From Nipponacmea schrenckii (lineage: Eukaryota > Mollusca > Gastropoda > Lottiidae), in NCBI GenBank assembly GCA_030562195.1, contig JAUJPP010000003.1, forward strand, positions 42,910,602 through 42,974,601: a DNA stretch of 64,000 bases, written 5' to 3'. Under the pieces are notes generated by a model, which made no database searches, was not told where the DNA came from, and saw only the letters and a list, made by a program, of their open reading frames with translations. Position 1 is the first letter of the stretch, and each line of letters begins with the position of its first letter. Shown here piece after piece: positions 44,373 through 57,239 of the stretch. Made by a program: the position numbers and the translations under genes.

Positions 44373-47300
44373 ATGGCTTCTCAAACGCCCACAAAGAAAA
44401 TTGGTATAATCGGAAGGTAGGAATTCGACCTCTTATCTTACTTATCTTTAACAATTTAGGAACAAATTAATGCTTCGCGACTGAAGGACCAATTGGTAAA
44501 TTTTTACACTGAAGAAGAGGTTAGGTTATGTTGTTCGGATAGACATTCTGTAAGGGATCAGAAAGAAGTAATGATTCAGAATATTAGCATGACTGACTAT
44601 TCACTACACACCCTGATCGTATTTTGTGTGTTTTTGATAAACTGGAGTTACGGAAAATTACGGAAGTAGCCTAGCGGTATTCATTATTGTCACTGGGTTT
44701 GCTTTGGTCAGATTAGTAAGAGTTAAACGCTTTTAAGCTATCTAACTGGTCACTCAGATGTATTTACGAATATTCACATATGCTCAAAATAATCTAAATT
44801 GTCTGGAACTAAAAATATGCGAAATATTAATTTTATGTTATGTTGATAATATCAGATGTGGATTATCTTATTACAAGGCATTGGTAGAAAGTTGGTCAAC
44901 GATTATATAGCAGTTATTAGGAGGAGGGGGGGGGGCTCAAATGTGAATACTCTCTATCATAAACGACGAGTGCATAACACTGATTGGAGATTTTGATGCT
45001 CTTTATAGTTTATATAACCAAGTCTTTAATGTTACAAGTGGGTCAGGTCCCTGTAATATTAAAGAAGGAGATTGATGGCTTCGCTCTAAATAGAATACAA
45101 TATTCAATGGTGTAGCCACCACAACCTTCTATATTACCGACTGTAAGTTACAGTTGTTGCGTCTTTAGCGTCGCGATATTTGTGGCACGAATATGAGGCT
45201 GCAGCTCAGTTAAGGTTTTTTTGCGGTGACATATTGTGTTATCATAAATATACATACAGATCAATGTTAGCAAACATCAGCACCAATGGGCCAATATGTC
45301 AATTTAAATTTGCAGTGTTTAAACAATCATTTAAATTATGTCATATAAGTTTTTATGTTAGATATTTACCACTGTTGTTGAAAATTGCTTAAAAACCAAT
45401 TTTTTTACCGAAGAACCTTCCTTAAATCTGATAATTTCGTTGTCTTCTTTGGCGAGACTTTTTACTTCCGGAAATTTGATAGTCGTTAGTTTGCGACCTA
45501 AATATAATTGAATTTTATACTTTGGATGAAAATACTGACACTAGAGACTAATGGCTCGGATCTAAACTCTCGTGTACGCAGGGATTAGGTGCATTAAATT
45601 AGTACTTAAATTCTGAAAGTTTATTTTCAGTGGTTTGATAGGTCAGAGTTGGGCCATGCTGTTTGCCAGTTCTGGTTACGAAATAAAGCTGTTTGATTCC
45701 CAACAAGACCAGATAGAAAAAGCGTTAACCAATATTGAAGAACAATTACATTTTCTCGAGAAGGAAGGCTTATTAAGAGGGAATTTATCTCGAAGAGAAC
45801 AACGAGAGAGAATTTCAAGTTGCCCGTCATTAGAAGATTGTGTTAACAACTCATTTTACATTCAAGTAAGATAATATTATTTCTGAGGAGCCTTAATTAA
45901 ATGCCGACTGCCATGACACATTCTAAAATGAAGAAGGGTACCCGGAACATGCTCACTATACATGTATATTATAAACTCAATGTGGTCTTCAAGCTATTTC
46001 TAAGTCGTTCTACAGGTCGGCGGGCAAAACACGTACTAATTAACTATGAATCCACGACGCCCCTGGAAATGGTGTTCTCTAAGTTAAAGATAGTGCTATT
46101 TCGGTTAATTGACAAAACTACACTTTGTCGGAATCTTACTAGCTGTGGTCTAGCTTCGTTTGACAGATGTTTTCCATGCTAATATCGACTTCAATCTATA
46201 TTTTGTGGCGAAATTATATATAAGAAGATCAAAATAATATAATTAGATCTATAACAGTACTCCAATTACAGAAAATAATCTCGTTTTGGAATCTACTTAC
46301 AGACATCAAATAACATGTTTTTAGAGATACACGAACCTGATGTTAAATATAAAATGAAGAGAACAGTGCAAAGTTTTAGAACTCCTAAGGACTATTTTGC
46401 AAAATGAACATGCCTTTGCATTGCTTCGAATATTTTGGAATATGCAAGGAATCAATAATTTCTGAACTAACGTTTTTTTAAAATATAATATTAAAAATTA
46501 ATTTACATTAATGCTAGAATGTCATAAGTTCTCTCTACAAGAACACTAGTCTGTCATACTCTAACGCCAAATGGTATTAGATATATGTTTTTTAAAAAAA
46601 TATTGAAAATTTGGTATCACAATTTTTGAGAATTTTCTCATAACGTTGAAAATATTTTTGATTATCTATACTAACAGCCAAAATAAGTAAGATTTCTTGG
46701 AAATGTTTTTAGTTCCTCACAATACATGTTATTTTTTTTAATATTGTTATTTCATTTGTAGGAATGCGTTCCTGAAAGACTAGAAACCAAGAAACAAGTA
46801 TGGAGTGAAATCGACAAACTTGCACACAGTACAACAATCTTTGCAAGTTCAACTAGTTCCTTATTGCCGTCCAGTTTATCTCAACAACTTCAAAATAAAA
46901 ACCGTTTTCTTGTAGTTCATCCGGTACAGTCTTTTCACATTAAACATCAGCTATTTAGCCTCTCATAATATGCTATACTAGTGGTTTGAAGAGCCAATAT
47001 TTCCCCATCTTCAAAAGAGGATGCGTAGGAAAACATAATAAGGAATGTGGGAGATACATGTGAATAAAAACCATTAATACCAATGACCACTTTCTGTGAC
47101 AATAAAAGGAATTCCAACCTAAATAACAAAAACTGATTAGAGACAATTTCATTATTGGCGTGCAGAATCGGTCTCTTCATTTCCATTCAGATGCCAAGTT
47201 TTCAAATGTAAAGGGAATTTTTCTTCTGCTTCCTTTCAACAACTTTTGAATTATAGAAGAAAAAAATCTTCGCTTTAGGTTATAATAGACTAGGGGTTTC

Positions 47301-48827
47301 CAACCTTTTCTTTCTCTGAACTCTTTCGGGATCCTTGATTGATTTACCTCTTCCTACATTCTTATAGTTTCGTGATTTTGTCTTAGATTTTTCCTGCAAT
47401 CATTTTCAGCTCTGATAATATAGTCTGAATGAATAGAAAAACTTGCACTATAATTGTCAAAATTTATTATGCCAGATCACAAAGCGCTTATCTAACATAA
47501 GCATTTCGGGCATTTCAAAGTTCAGACAGTTGGAGAACCCCTGTTATAGATAGTGTGTTTCATTCTGCAAAAATATTTAACCTAAAGTGAATGATATTTG
47601 AAAATGAATATTTGAAGACCGTTTTTGAATTTTGCGTCTATAGGCCTATATATAATTACCAGCAAGCGATTCGAGTCCTTATCTTACACTGATTATTATA
47701 GTTTCACTTGAAATATCATTGTATCATACAGTAAAATAAAGTTTAATATGTCAATTTCTTGTCAGACAGACAATATTATTTCCCTGATATCCATAACAGT
47801 TTTATGTCAAACTTTATTTTTCATATATCAACAATCAGACAAACCCACCATACTATGCCCCTCTTGTGGAACTGATTCCAGCACCATGGACAGATGATGA
47901 TGTAGTACCTACAACCAAGTCTTTAATGTTACAAGTGGGTCAGGTCCCTGTAATATTAAAGAAGGAGATTGATGGCTTCGCTCTAAATAGAATACAATAT
48001 TCAATTCTAGGAGAAGCATGGCGGCTAATAAATGTAAGTGTCAAGTATAACACATTACTATCGTTTTACAACAGAATAATAAAATAAATCCCAAGTATAG
48101 TTAAACCCCGAGGAATACATTTCAATTCAGTTCGTGAATCAATTAACGTTGCCTTTTTCCTACGCGAAAAGTCTAGTGTAATTGGTAATTTGAATTCAAT
48201 TGGGTCTACTTGGAAGCTAGGATTTCATAATATAATTTAGTATTCTATTCTTGTGTTTGGCTAGGTCAGTCATTGTGAATATTGTATCCTGAATATTATT
48301 GTCATGAGAAATATACAACAGTCAAAACTGTACTGTTTGCTGTTGCACAGAACGTAAAGACATCTCTTTTTTTCAGGATGATGTCATCAGTGCTGAAGAT
48401 TTAGATAAAGTTATGTCTTCTGGATTAGGTGTCCGCTATGCTTTCATGGGGCCACTGGAAACGGCTTATCTTAATGCGGATGGTAAGCTAAATTATTTTA
48501 GGAATTGTTAAGAACAATTATTGTCAATTCATGAACTCGTCCTCGTGCTTTTGGCTTCTGAGATCTCAGGTCTATTAACATTTCTTGACGTTTCTTTCAG
48601 GTATGCATTCATATTATGAACGTTATGGTGATATGATCTATAAATTACAGAACTCATTTGGTCCACCATTAAAAATGCAAGGAGAAACGGGCGATAAAAT
48701 TCAGGAAGAACTTGAAAAATATTCCTGTCCAGTTGCAGAAATACCACTTAGACGACAGTGGAGAGATAAACGCCTGGTGGCTTTAGCTAAACTGAAAAAG
48801 GAATTAGAAGATAACGAATCAACTTAA
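44373..48827 (+). CDS. CRYL1: Lambda-crystallin / L-gulonate 3-dehydrogenase, copy A
   Basis: Six exons: 44373-44416, 45631-45865, 46762-46923, 47839-48033, 48377-48482 and 48601-48827, all with GT-AG borders and continuous phase. They encode 322 residues, about the usual CRYL1 length. The family is 3-hydroxyacyl-CoA dehydrogenase-like; CRYL1 oxidises L-gulonate with NAD in the cytosol (glucuronate-xylulose route). The Rossmann motif GSGLIG is at 14-19 with the acidic LFDS at the end of beta-2. VHPTNPPYY gives the catalytic His146 with Glu158, FALNRIQY holds the conserved Asn (about 197), and GPLET follows in the C-terminal domain. The start is the in-frame ATG at 44373; an upstream ATG at 44368 is out of frame. 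It converges on copy B with 239 bp between the stops. All catalytic residues are present, so it is probably active. Confidence 0.93.
45016..45108 (+). pseudogene. Stray 93-bp copy of CRYL1 exon 4 inside intron 1
   Basis: This is identical, base for base as far as I can compare, to 47913-48005 in exon 4 of copy A. It lies 3 kb upstream in intron 1, without the exon's own splice sites. Flanking bases differ on both sides. If spliced in, it would not supply an intact exon, so it is best read as a duplicated fragment. Confidence 0.85.
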
Positions 48828-49055
48828 TTCAAATTTAAGATTTACACGTTAAAAGCCCCTTATGTTGTCGATTTTTGCACAAGAACATGACTTGAATTTA
48901 GACTTGGTCTCTTAATGGACTTAATTCTCCAAGGCAGATTTCATTATTTAGATATCATTGGTCAAAAAGATATAGGAGATATCAAGCTCTATCGGGAGGT
49001 AAAGCAAACTAACAATGTTGGTCTTTAGGGACGGTATTGTGTATTAAAACAAGCT

Positions 49056-49061
49056 TTTATT
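49056..49061 (-). terminator. Poly(A) signal of CRYL1 copy B
   Basis: AATAAA on the minus strand begins 5 bp after the stop codon, predicting a very short 3' UTR and keeping the transcript end clear of the convergent copy A. Confidence 0.55.
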
Positions 49062-49066
49062 TGCTA

Positions 49067-52000
49067 TTATTTATTTCTTTTGAGTTCATCTAACTGTGCT
49101 AGTCTTTCATCCCTCCATTCTTTACGAGCCTGGGTTTGTTCGGCTGGCACTATGTTAGTGAGTTCCTCTTGTATTTTATCAGCTGTAGCAGCATCATATT
49201 CTATAGGTGGTGGTGTAAATGTTGATGATACCTTGTGCATTCCTTCAGCATATCTTGAACAATAGTCTTTAATACCTATATTATTTTGAAATAACATGGG
49301 TTAATGTATAAAAAATATTTAGTTAATGATAAAGGTTATTTTCATTATTAAGTTATAAACTGGTTATAAAATTTGTTTTCATTTATCGAACAGATAAACA
49401 AATATAGAAACAATATCCAATTTTTCGTTGGCAAACATCAGTCCATTACTTTCAACTTTTCACGTTATTTCAGTATTTTCTCAGAAACGGAATTGAGAAG
49501 AAACAGTGCAAAATGACAAAGAATGGCTATTGAACTTGATATTAGCTTAAAAAAAGATTTTTTTGTTATTTTGCATAGTTCATTAAGACCTTACCATCTG
49601 CATTCAAATGCATGGTTTCCAGTGGACCAATAAAAGCATATCTTCTACCAAGCCCTTCATACATAACTTTATCAATATCTGCAGCACTCAATACACCATT
49701 CTGTAATAAATTTTCGAAGTTATTACGAGATGACACAAAACATCTTGAAAACTGTACGTGTTTTATTAAAAAATTATCCATATTATCTTAGGTGGTGTAC
49801 GCATGCTCCTCTACGCCGATAATAAAATCTATATTACACATAGCAAGTCACGTGAGATATAACCAAATATTCGTAACCTTATACAGACACCAACATTCAT
49901 TAATAACAGCATATTGTATTCTGTTTAAAGCAAATCCAGGAACTTCTTTCATTAATGTGATAGGTGCTTGTCCTATTTCTTCCATTAATTGTCTGGTTCT
50001 GCGTATAATCTCAGAAGCTGTCCATGGAGCTGGTATAATTTCAACTAATGGTAAAAAATATGGTGGATTAACCTATTCAAGATAGATAATGTTATGTTAA
50101 TGAACTACTAATAGAATATTTTGCACGTGCATTTATAAAATTTACACTAAATTTGTCTTAACAACGCAAGAACCTCATCGCTTTGATACACGGTACAGAT
50201 ATCAATTTTGAAACAATATGATCTCATTAAATATATCGTTTTTAAAGAGACAAAGATCTTGATAACAAGATCACCTGCCAGATATCGATCTGAAAACCAC
50301 CTTACAGTTACCGCTCTGATCATGAGGTAACTTTACAGATATAGATCATGAAAATAGGATCACCTGCCAGATAATCCATCTAAAAAATCGGTCACCTTAC
50401 AGTTGTCACTTTGAACACACGGTTATTTTACAGATATATATGATGAAAATAAGATCGCCTTCCAGATTTTGATCTGGAAAAAGGGCCACCTTACAATTAT
50501 CGCTCTGAACACAAGAATACATTATAATAGATATAGATCCTGAAAATAAGATCACGAGATATCGATCTGAATAAAGGGTAACCCCACAGATAACGATCTA
50601 AAAACAAGATCATTTAACATATATCGATCTGAAAACTAGTTCAAGTCAAAAGATTATCTTTCAAATATCGATCTGAAGCAAGGTCATCTCTCATATCGAT
50701 CTGAAAACAATGTCACCCTAAATTAATCTATCCAAAACATGGTTACCTTCTAGAAATCAACTTTCAGGTGTCGATGCTTAGAAATCGATCTGAAGACCAA
50801 TTCGACTTACAGACATCAGTTTGAAAACATGATCACCTTCCGGGTATATCGATTAGAAAACATTTATAAATACGTACAAGTATATACCGGTATACATTAT
50901 ATAGCATAATAGGGACCAATAGGGAATTGTCGTGCTTGTACGGATTTGCTTAACTACAACTAAGTTGATGTGTCAGAGTGGAGAATTTTTTCCATCAGGT
51001 CACGCATATATGCCAAGTAAAAAAATTGTAATAGGAAAGGAATTGTCATGCTTGTGCGAATTCTTATTCCCTACTAAAGAAAAAACCGTGTGCGTTTTCA
51101 ATAGATTATCACTGATGGAAAGGAGAACTTACGGGATGTGCAATTAACATATTACTTTTATGATTTAAATTTTCTGTAAATTGTGACGAACTGATACAAC
51201 TACTAGAACTTGCTATAACCATTTCTTTGGTACAATATTTGTCTAATTCCCCGAACACTTTCTTCTTCATCTCAATACTTTCGGGTACACATTCCTAAAG
51301 GTAATGAATTGAATACTATCATAGTTAATCATCGGTCAATAACCAGTTGGCTCATCATGAAGTAGAACTTTGTGCGGACGATTCCCATGGACCGATTCCC
51401 TTTAACCATGGAGCATGATAATAAGTTTGTCTTTGTTAGTTGGGTAAGCTATATCAGTATAAGACGAAACGTTCTATTCTATTGCATTAAGAACATGGTC
51501 TATCAGTTATATAAGTGAGTAAAATGCTCTGAAATCGTTTTGAAACCGTCGGAAATAACCTACGAAGATTACCTGAACGTAAATAGCATTCTCCATACAA
51601 GCCTTTATATCATGACTACCAGTTATCAACTTGGATTGCTCCTCTGCAGATAACTTTCCCCTTAAACATCCCTGTGTTTCGTATGTCTTTAATGTTTTTG
51701 TGGTGTTGGCTAAAGCCCTTTCTACTTGCTCGTCATCAATATCATAAACAGTCACATTATAGCCAGCTCCAGCAAATATAGCAGCCCAGCTTTGTCCAAT
51801 TAGTCCACTGAAAATCAAACAGGTTGTACTGCTTACATATCTGATTATTGGTGTTCAGCAATGAGCAAAATAATGTATACTGCTAATTACATAACCTGTA
51901 GTTCTGATCGATTGTTTTAGTTCGCAGGAAAGTACTGTCCCCATTTAATATTTGACATATTTGATTCTATACAATGTGATAAATTAGTATATGTCTTTAG

Positions 52001-52087
52001 ACAGAATATTTCGGATTAAAAATGGCGTACACAAGTCCCTTACCTTCCGATAATTGCAATTTTCCCTCTTTCCGACTTGCATGCCAT
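49067..52087 (-). CDS. CRYL1: Lambda-crystallin / L-gulonate 3-dehydrogenase, copy B
   Basis: Six exons on the minus strand: 52087-52044, 51807-51573, 51294-51133, 50072-49878, 49700-49595 and 49275-49067. Exons 1-5 have exactly the lengths of copy A (44, 235, 162, 195, 106 nt) and the same phases; only the last is shorter (209 vs 227 nt), giving 316 residues. GSGLIG (14-19), YDIDD after beta-2, His146 in IAHP, Glu158, and FALNRIQY are all kept. Protein sequence differs from copy A at many positions, especially the surface helices of exon 2, so the duplication is old. Head-to-head convergence with copy A points to an inverted duplication. It probably has the same NAD-linked gulonate or hydroxyacid dehydrogenase activity, possibly with altered substrate range. 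Confidence 0.92.
50195..50865. repeat. Degenerate minisatellite in intron 3 of CRYL1 copy B
   Basis: A loose tandem series is built on ATATCGATCTGAAAAC, AAGATCACCT and TTACAG words, about 35-40 bp per unit with strong divergence. It lies between exons 3 and 4 and encodes nothing. Units are too irregular and lack spacers of the kind needed for a CRISPR array. Confidence 0.7.
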
Positions 52088-55000
52088 TATTATACGTCCC
52101 AAATGAACTTCGCTACTTTTTCTTAAAGCAAATCAGCTATGTATGAGTGTTATCTTCATTAAACAAGGTCAACCAAGATATTATCAGTATTGATAGTATG
52201 TAATGTTTCATATTTATATGAACCAGAAACACATGAAACGAAATACTGTTTGGAAATCTTTTTACTAATATATATTGACAGAGCTTTACAATAAGGCCTC
52301 TTCAACACCACTACATGAGGAAGTTTCATTCTTTGTATCTACGTTTATCATTTTCATTTAATTTCGTTTTCTTTTTCTCGTGTTCACTGTATATAGGTTA
52401 TCTTGTCGGAATGGTGTCGAAATAATTTCCGCTTGTGGGAAGCAATTCTCGTTTCCTAATAATGTAGAAGCTTGTTTAAAATTGCCTGGTTTATTATTTT
52501 ATTTTGACTTGAATAGTTATAAATTGGTAGCCCTTACAATTTTACATACGCGAAAATTTTTGTCTTATACTTTATAATGTCACTATATATATATACGTTC
52601 TGTATTGATTGAAACATCAAGCTCTGCAACCTGAAACGAACTATGACAATCAATACGTGAATATTCACAGCGGTGTGAGTTATTTATAATCCGAACATAC
52701 TAAATAAATTCGGTCAACAGTTTATGTAATAACCAAGCAATAGCTATTTTTTTGTTTTTTTGTTACTGTGCTTTTTACATAGAAACTCAGCACGTAAAGC
52801 CATATATGTCATGTACATTACAAAACAAATGAATATTCATTGACATGTATAATATATCTTATCTAATCCTTTGTGTTAACATTTTGTTTCGGGGCTCTTC
52901 TCTTTTCATAGTCTTCAGAAAAGTAACGTTTTTACAAACCTAATTTAAAGGCCTTGAACATCACTAACTTATTGAAAAATAAAGCAATCTGCTACTTTCA
53001 TCATTTCATAACTGATCAGTGATTATTTCGGTATTTAAATCATGATATTTTGCTGACCTACTTTGTCGGTTTTGAGCTGTATTCAACATTTTTAAAAGTT
53101 ATTTCCCTTGAGATGAAGAATGTTCAGAGAAGATAATTGTCTTACATATTACAATGGCCGAGTTTTGCATTTGCTCACAAAAGCTGGAGTCTCTCGTTGC
53201 CTCAATTACCCTTGTGAAAGGCGTGATTCCTGTACCAGAAAAACGTATCAGATTATGATTCAGAGGTATATCTCTAAATTGGGTTTGTACTGGTATTACC
53301 ACGGACATCTGAGAGGGAAATTACTCTGAGTTGTACGACCATAAAGCCTTAAATAAATCCCCTTGGATGAGACTCATGTGTCAGTTTCTTTTATAATGAT
53401 CTTGAATTAATACAGTTAATAAAATGGCTATTCTTATAATGCTCTCTTCGGATTAAGGTCACTTGCAGCATTTAAGAAAAATAAATGGACGTTTTACGTG
53501 GAAACTGGGCAAAAATTTTGATTGGATTGCAACTTCCACCAAACCCAGGAATCGTCTTTCACAATCTTTAATAATAAGGATACTGTGTATACATTAACAA
53601 TTCCACTCAGTTGTTCAGTTGTACGTGGTCCATGTACACATAACATGTCCACCTTTACAGAGGTTTCCCGCTTTGTCACAAAATGGATTGGTCGAAAATA
53701 AATTAAGGTTGCGAAGGTAATTTCCATTTAAGAACCATACGTAGTTCCCTATTGGTTTACGGTATCCGGGGACTAAAAGGGAAGGTGGACAATTATAATA
53801 TTGCCTCCAGATTGAAAGTGACTAAAATTTGTGTTTACATCTTATCATAATAGTGCTGATGGGATATGTGCATGTTATAGAAAGAGTCACAACCTGAAAG
53901 ATAATATAGATAACGATGTGCAATCTATAAAATGAAACTTTATATTTATTATAAATATGGATCTTTAAACATAGTATTTATTGCAATTATATTGTGTATA
54001 TAGGCTATACTCTTTATATATAAACAGAAATATTAAATGACAATGGTACAACATAATATATTTCTAATATTGACTTACACATTGAAAATATCTTCTACAA
54101 AGAAATCTATACAATGAACGATTTGTGACGTATTTTTGTATTGAATAGAATATTACCCTCGCAACTAAAATTGTAGAATAAGTATTTAACATAGATTATT
54201 GTTTACACTTGGTTGCGATATTAAACTGAAACGGATTTAGTAAGACAGTCGAAAAGGATATATGAGATGATTTTAGCAAAATCGTAAGTTTTTGTTTTCT
54301 GAAAGCATGATAATATTGAAAATTTTAAGGAAGTATATTAAAACGAGCCATAAATCAAAATCAACATTGGTAACAAACAAAGGAAGAACTTACATCAAGA
54401 TTTTAGCTTGACGGAATTCTTTTTCTTATTTTTATCTCAGAACACTACAATGCAGATGGACACGCGCATTTTGTATGGTGGAAATTGCGGTCACCTCATT
54501 TGAAGAAGTGTTGTCACATGAAGCCTTGACAGCACATCATGTTTATCAATGAAAATCGTCTTAAATTACATTTTTTCGACTTTTTAATTTATCTTAGGAA
54601 ATAAATTGCATAAGAATAAAAAAAACAGAGATGAGTGAAATTTATTTAAAACATAATGACACTTTGACACAATATTATGTGATTCACCAATATATTATAG
54701 TGAAAGATTTGTCAAGAAGAACAAACAAATTGTAGCTAAAATCATAACCAAATTTAAGAACTGTCGATTTCATTTATACGCTCGAAGGGATAATTATTTG
54801 AGATCATACCTCTTGACGATAATGGAGACCCAGGCGTTCTGGGTGGCTCTAAACCATCGATTAATGATTCGATCAATTGAACGAAAATTGTTTTGGGTTG
54901 CTGTAGTTGGAAATAAATCAATAAATGTAATTGCTGACATATCTGAATATTCACAGAATGCACTTAGTTCACGAAATGCATTTACGAAACCGAAATTTCA

Positions 55001-55894
55001 AGACTAATTCTATGCAAAGTTAATTACGAATTCAACGATAGCTTGCCAGGCAAGGTTATATACGCCCGCTGGCAGCATTGATTATGAATAAAACCTAGGC
55101 TTAAAAAATTATCGGATCATCATTAAATTTAATAGTGCACATCTTCAAAATGATATCAACACACATACAAACAATCAAAAGAATACATAGAGAATTGTAG
55201 CCTGTAGAGTGAGCACGAGTTGCAACCTATAGGTTACAGAGTGAACATGGACAAACATGATGCCAAGATCCAACCCCTGATAAGGATATTATTATTCAGA
55301 GAATAGAGTTCATAAACGGGGTTAATAAATTCGCTTTCTAGTTTCTATTTCTATAGAGCCATTTTGTACCAGTTAAAAATCTAAATGAATAAGTGATATG
55401 TTTAATGTGGCATGACAACAAACAATAGCCTTGTCAATCTATTATAAATCATATTTTTATTTAGACCACCGATACACGAATAAGGGGCACTCCTGTACGA
55501 ATTTTGTTTAGTTTGAAATTAAACTTCGACGCAAAACAGACTTGAATATCGCTCTAATATTTATAACAAACTAATTGGATATTCAGCTTACAAAATTGTT
55601 GCTGTTTGAATATGTTTGTACCAACATAGTTTATGATGTACTTAATACACACACTCCTTTGAAATTAATTCTATATACACATCACGCACTCAACGCCTTT
55701 CATTTTATAAAATATCTTGAACATTTTAAATGCTAGAAATAGCACACATCGCTTCCAAATTATATCTTAAATTAATATCCAAATGATCCACTCAAGACAT
55801 CACAATAATTATTGTTTTCAAATTGTCATTGTTTGCATATCAGAGTTCGACACCTCGGGACTTTAGTTAATGATCTGATATTTTATATTTTCAG
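52088..55894. other. Intergenic AT-rich DNA
   Basis: Apart from the possible reductase relic at 53099-53330 and a module-repeat terminus at about 55033-55090 (CCAGGCAAGG...TATACGCCCGCTGGCAGC), nothing was recognised. The open frame at 54754-54963 (minus) lacks family resemblance. Confidence 0.4.
53099..53330 (-). pseudogene. Possible relic of a cytochrome b5 reductase-like exon
   Basis: The minus-strand frame contains RFSGTGITPFTRVIEATRD (about 53250-53195), which resembles the GTGxTP NAD-binding motif and following helix of ferredoxin-NADP-reductase-fold enzymes such as CYB5R4. Upstream, a different frame gives a weak RGNTSTNPI block resembling the family's EGNF region, so a frameshift would be needed. 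No splice sites frame it cleanly. Chance resemblance remains possible. Confidence 0.25.
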
Positions 55895-55985
55895 AGATAT
55901 GTGATTTTTACATATTGCAGTAGAAGGCTAAAACAATTCCTGTGACAAATTCAAGAAATAATAAATAAACCTACCGAAAAACAAA

Positions 55986-56324
55986 ATGTTTGGATATTAT
56001 AGCAGTGCTCCTTATCTATCTAACGTAGTAACTTATCAAAGTGCTCCGACAACCCATGTAACCTATCAGAATGTTGGTACATCAGTAGAATATTACACTA
56101 GACCGACAGGTATACAGTATGTTACTTCTCCAGCTGAAGTGGAATATGAGAGTCAACCGGTAGCCATGGTTTATGCCACCACACCTAGATCAGTTACCTA
56201 TCGCCAGGATCCCGTTGCTGTTACTTATGAAACAACTCCCCATTATTCAACCTTTGCTGGGCCACCACATACTGTAACCTACCATTCAGCACCAGGCGCT
56301 GTTACATACAGAAGCTTCCTTTAA
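55986..56324 (+). CDS. Tyr-rich VTY-repeat protein, function unknown
   Basis: One coding exon gives 112 residues. A 5' UTR acceptor (TATATTTTCAG) ends at 55894, so the transcript probably has an upstream non-coding exon; the ATG at 55986 is the first in this exon's long frame. After MFGYYSSAPY the protein consists of about ten repeats of roughly nine or ten residues with the shape V-[TEQ]-Y-x3-P, for example VTYQSAP, VEYESQP, VTYRQDP, VTYETTP and VTYHSAP. There is no signal peptide, cysteine or membrane segment. Alternating V-x-Y suggests short beta-strands separated by Pro turns, as in an intracellular filament or coat protein; that is inference. I do not recognise a family. The intact repeats, stop TAA and downstream AATAAA argue for a real gene. 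Confidence 0.8.
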   Translation: MFGYYSSAPYLSNVVTYQSAPTTHVTYQNVGTSVEYYTRPTGIQYVTSPAEVEYESQPVAMVYATTPRSVTYRQDPVAVTYETTPHYSTFAGPPHTVTYHSAPGAVTYRSFL

Positions 56325-56912
56325 TAACTTGTTACTTCCAAGAAGACTGTGATATAATGATGGGGTATGTTAGTGCTCAAACGACGAAACGGATTTGGAT
56401 ACATTGCAGTATATAGAACTTCATATTTTTCTTTAAATAAGTTTTTGTAGAATTCTACGTGGCGAACTATATGTAATAATAGATATCTTCTGGTATGCAA
56501 TGTTCTTTGGTGACCATGTATGTCCATAGGTTACGCAGCAATAGCTCCGAAGAATCTGAATGTTATCTTTTGAGCACTAGAACTTCTCTGTCTTTACAAA
56601 GTCCATAGACAAATATTGTAAATAGTATTATATATTGTTGTTTTGTACTCCTATTCCATAAGAATTTATTTTTCTGACTCACTTCAATCGGCCCGATGTG
56701 GGCCATATTTCACCGATGAATCATTTCTTTGATAGATCCTAATCGTCTCCTTGTGCTCTGATTCAATAATTCATGTCGGTGGAATGAATTGGACGTTCTA
56801 AGATTTGATAAAGGCCCGTTTATCACAGGTTTAGTTTGATTCTGATCATTGATCGGGTTAATATATTTGAAATTTATATTTCTAACTTCAAGTTGCCTTT
56901 TTGTAATGTATA

Positions 56913-56918
56913 AATAAA
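56913..56918 (+). terminator. Poly(A) signal of the VTY-repeat gene
   Basis: AATAAA about 590 bp after the stop, followed by a T-rich tract (56930-56940). Confidence 0.5.
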
Positions 56919-57239
56919 AAAGGCACTATTTTTTTTTTTCAAACCAGTATAAATAATTTACTTCTGTAAAGAAGACTTCCCTAATTATTTTCACTATTGC
57001 AACAGTGACCAATCTACTTAGGATGCAATAGGCTATGCGTGATTTAGCTTTTGAATAGTAAGGCTAATTTAAACTACGGGCTGAGAAATTGTTAGCTCAG
57101 CGTCATAGACTAAAGCGAATTTGAAAAGAATAAATAATACTACATTATTACATAATACAATGATCCAAACAGATAATCGAATGACTTTAATATTTGTATT
57201 TGTTAATAATAAAACATTACAACTTGTTATATATGTGAT

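Noticed and set aside
50195..50865. CRISPR-like array
   Set aside because: Units are irregular, without conserved repeats and unique equal-length spacers, and lie in a eukaryotic intron.
54754..54963. Minus-strand open frame containing a Pro-rich stretch
   Set aside because: No splice context or family match, and it lies close to a module-repeat terminus.
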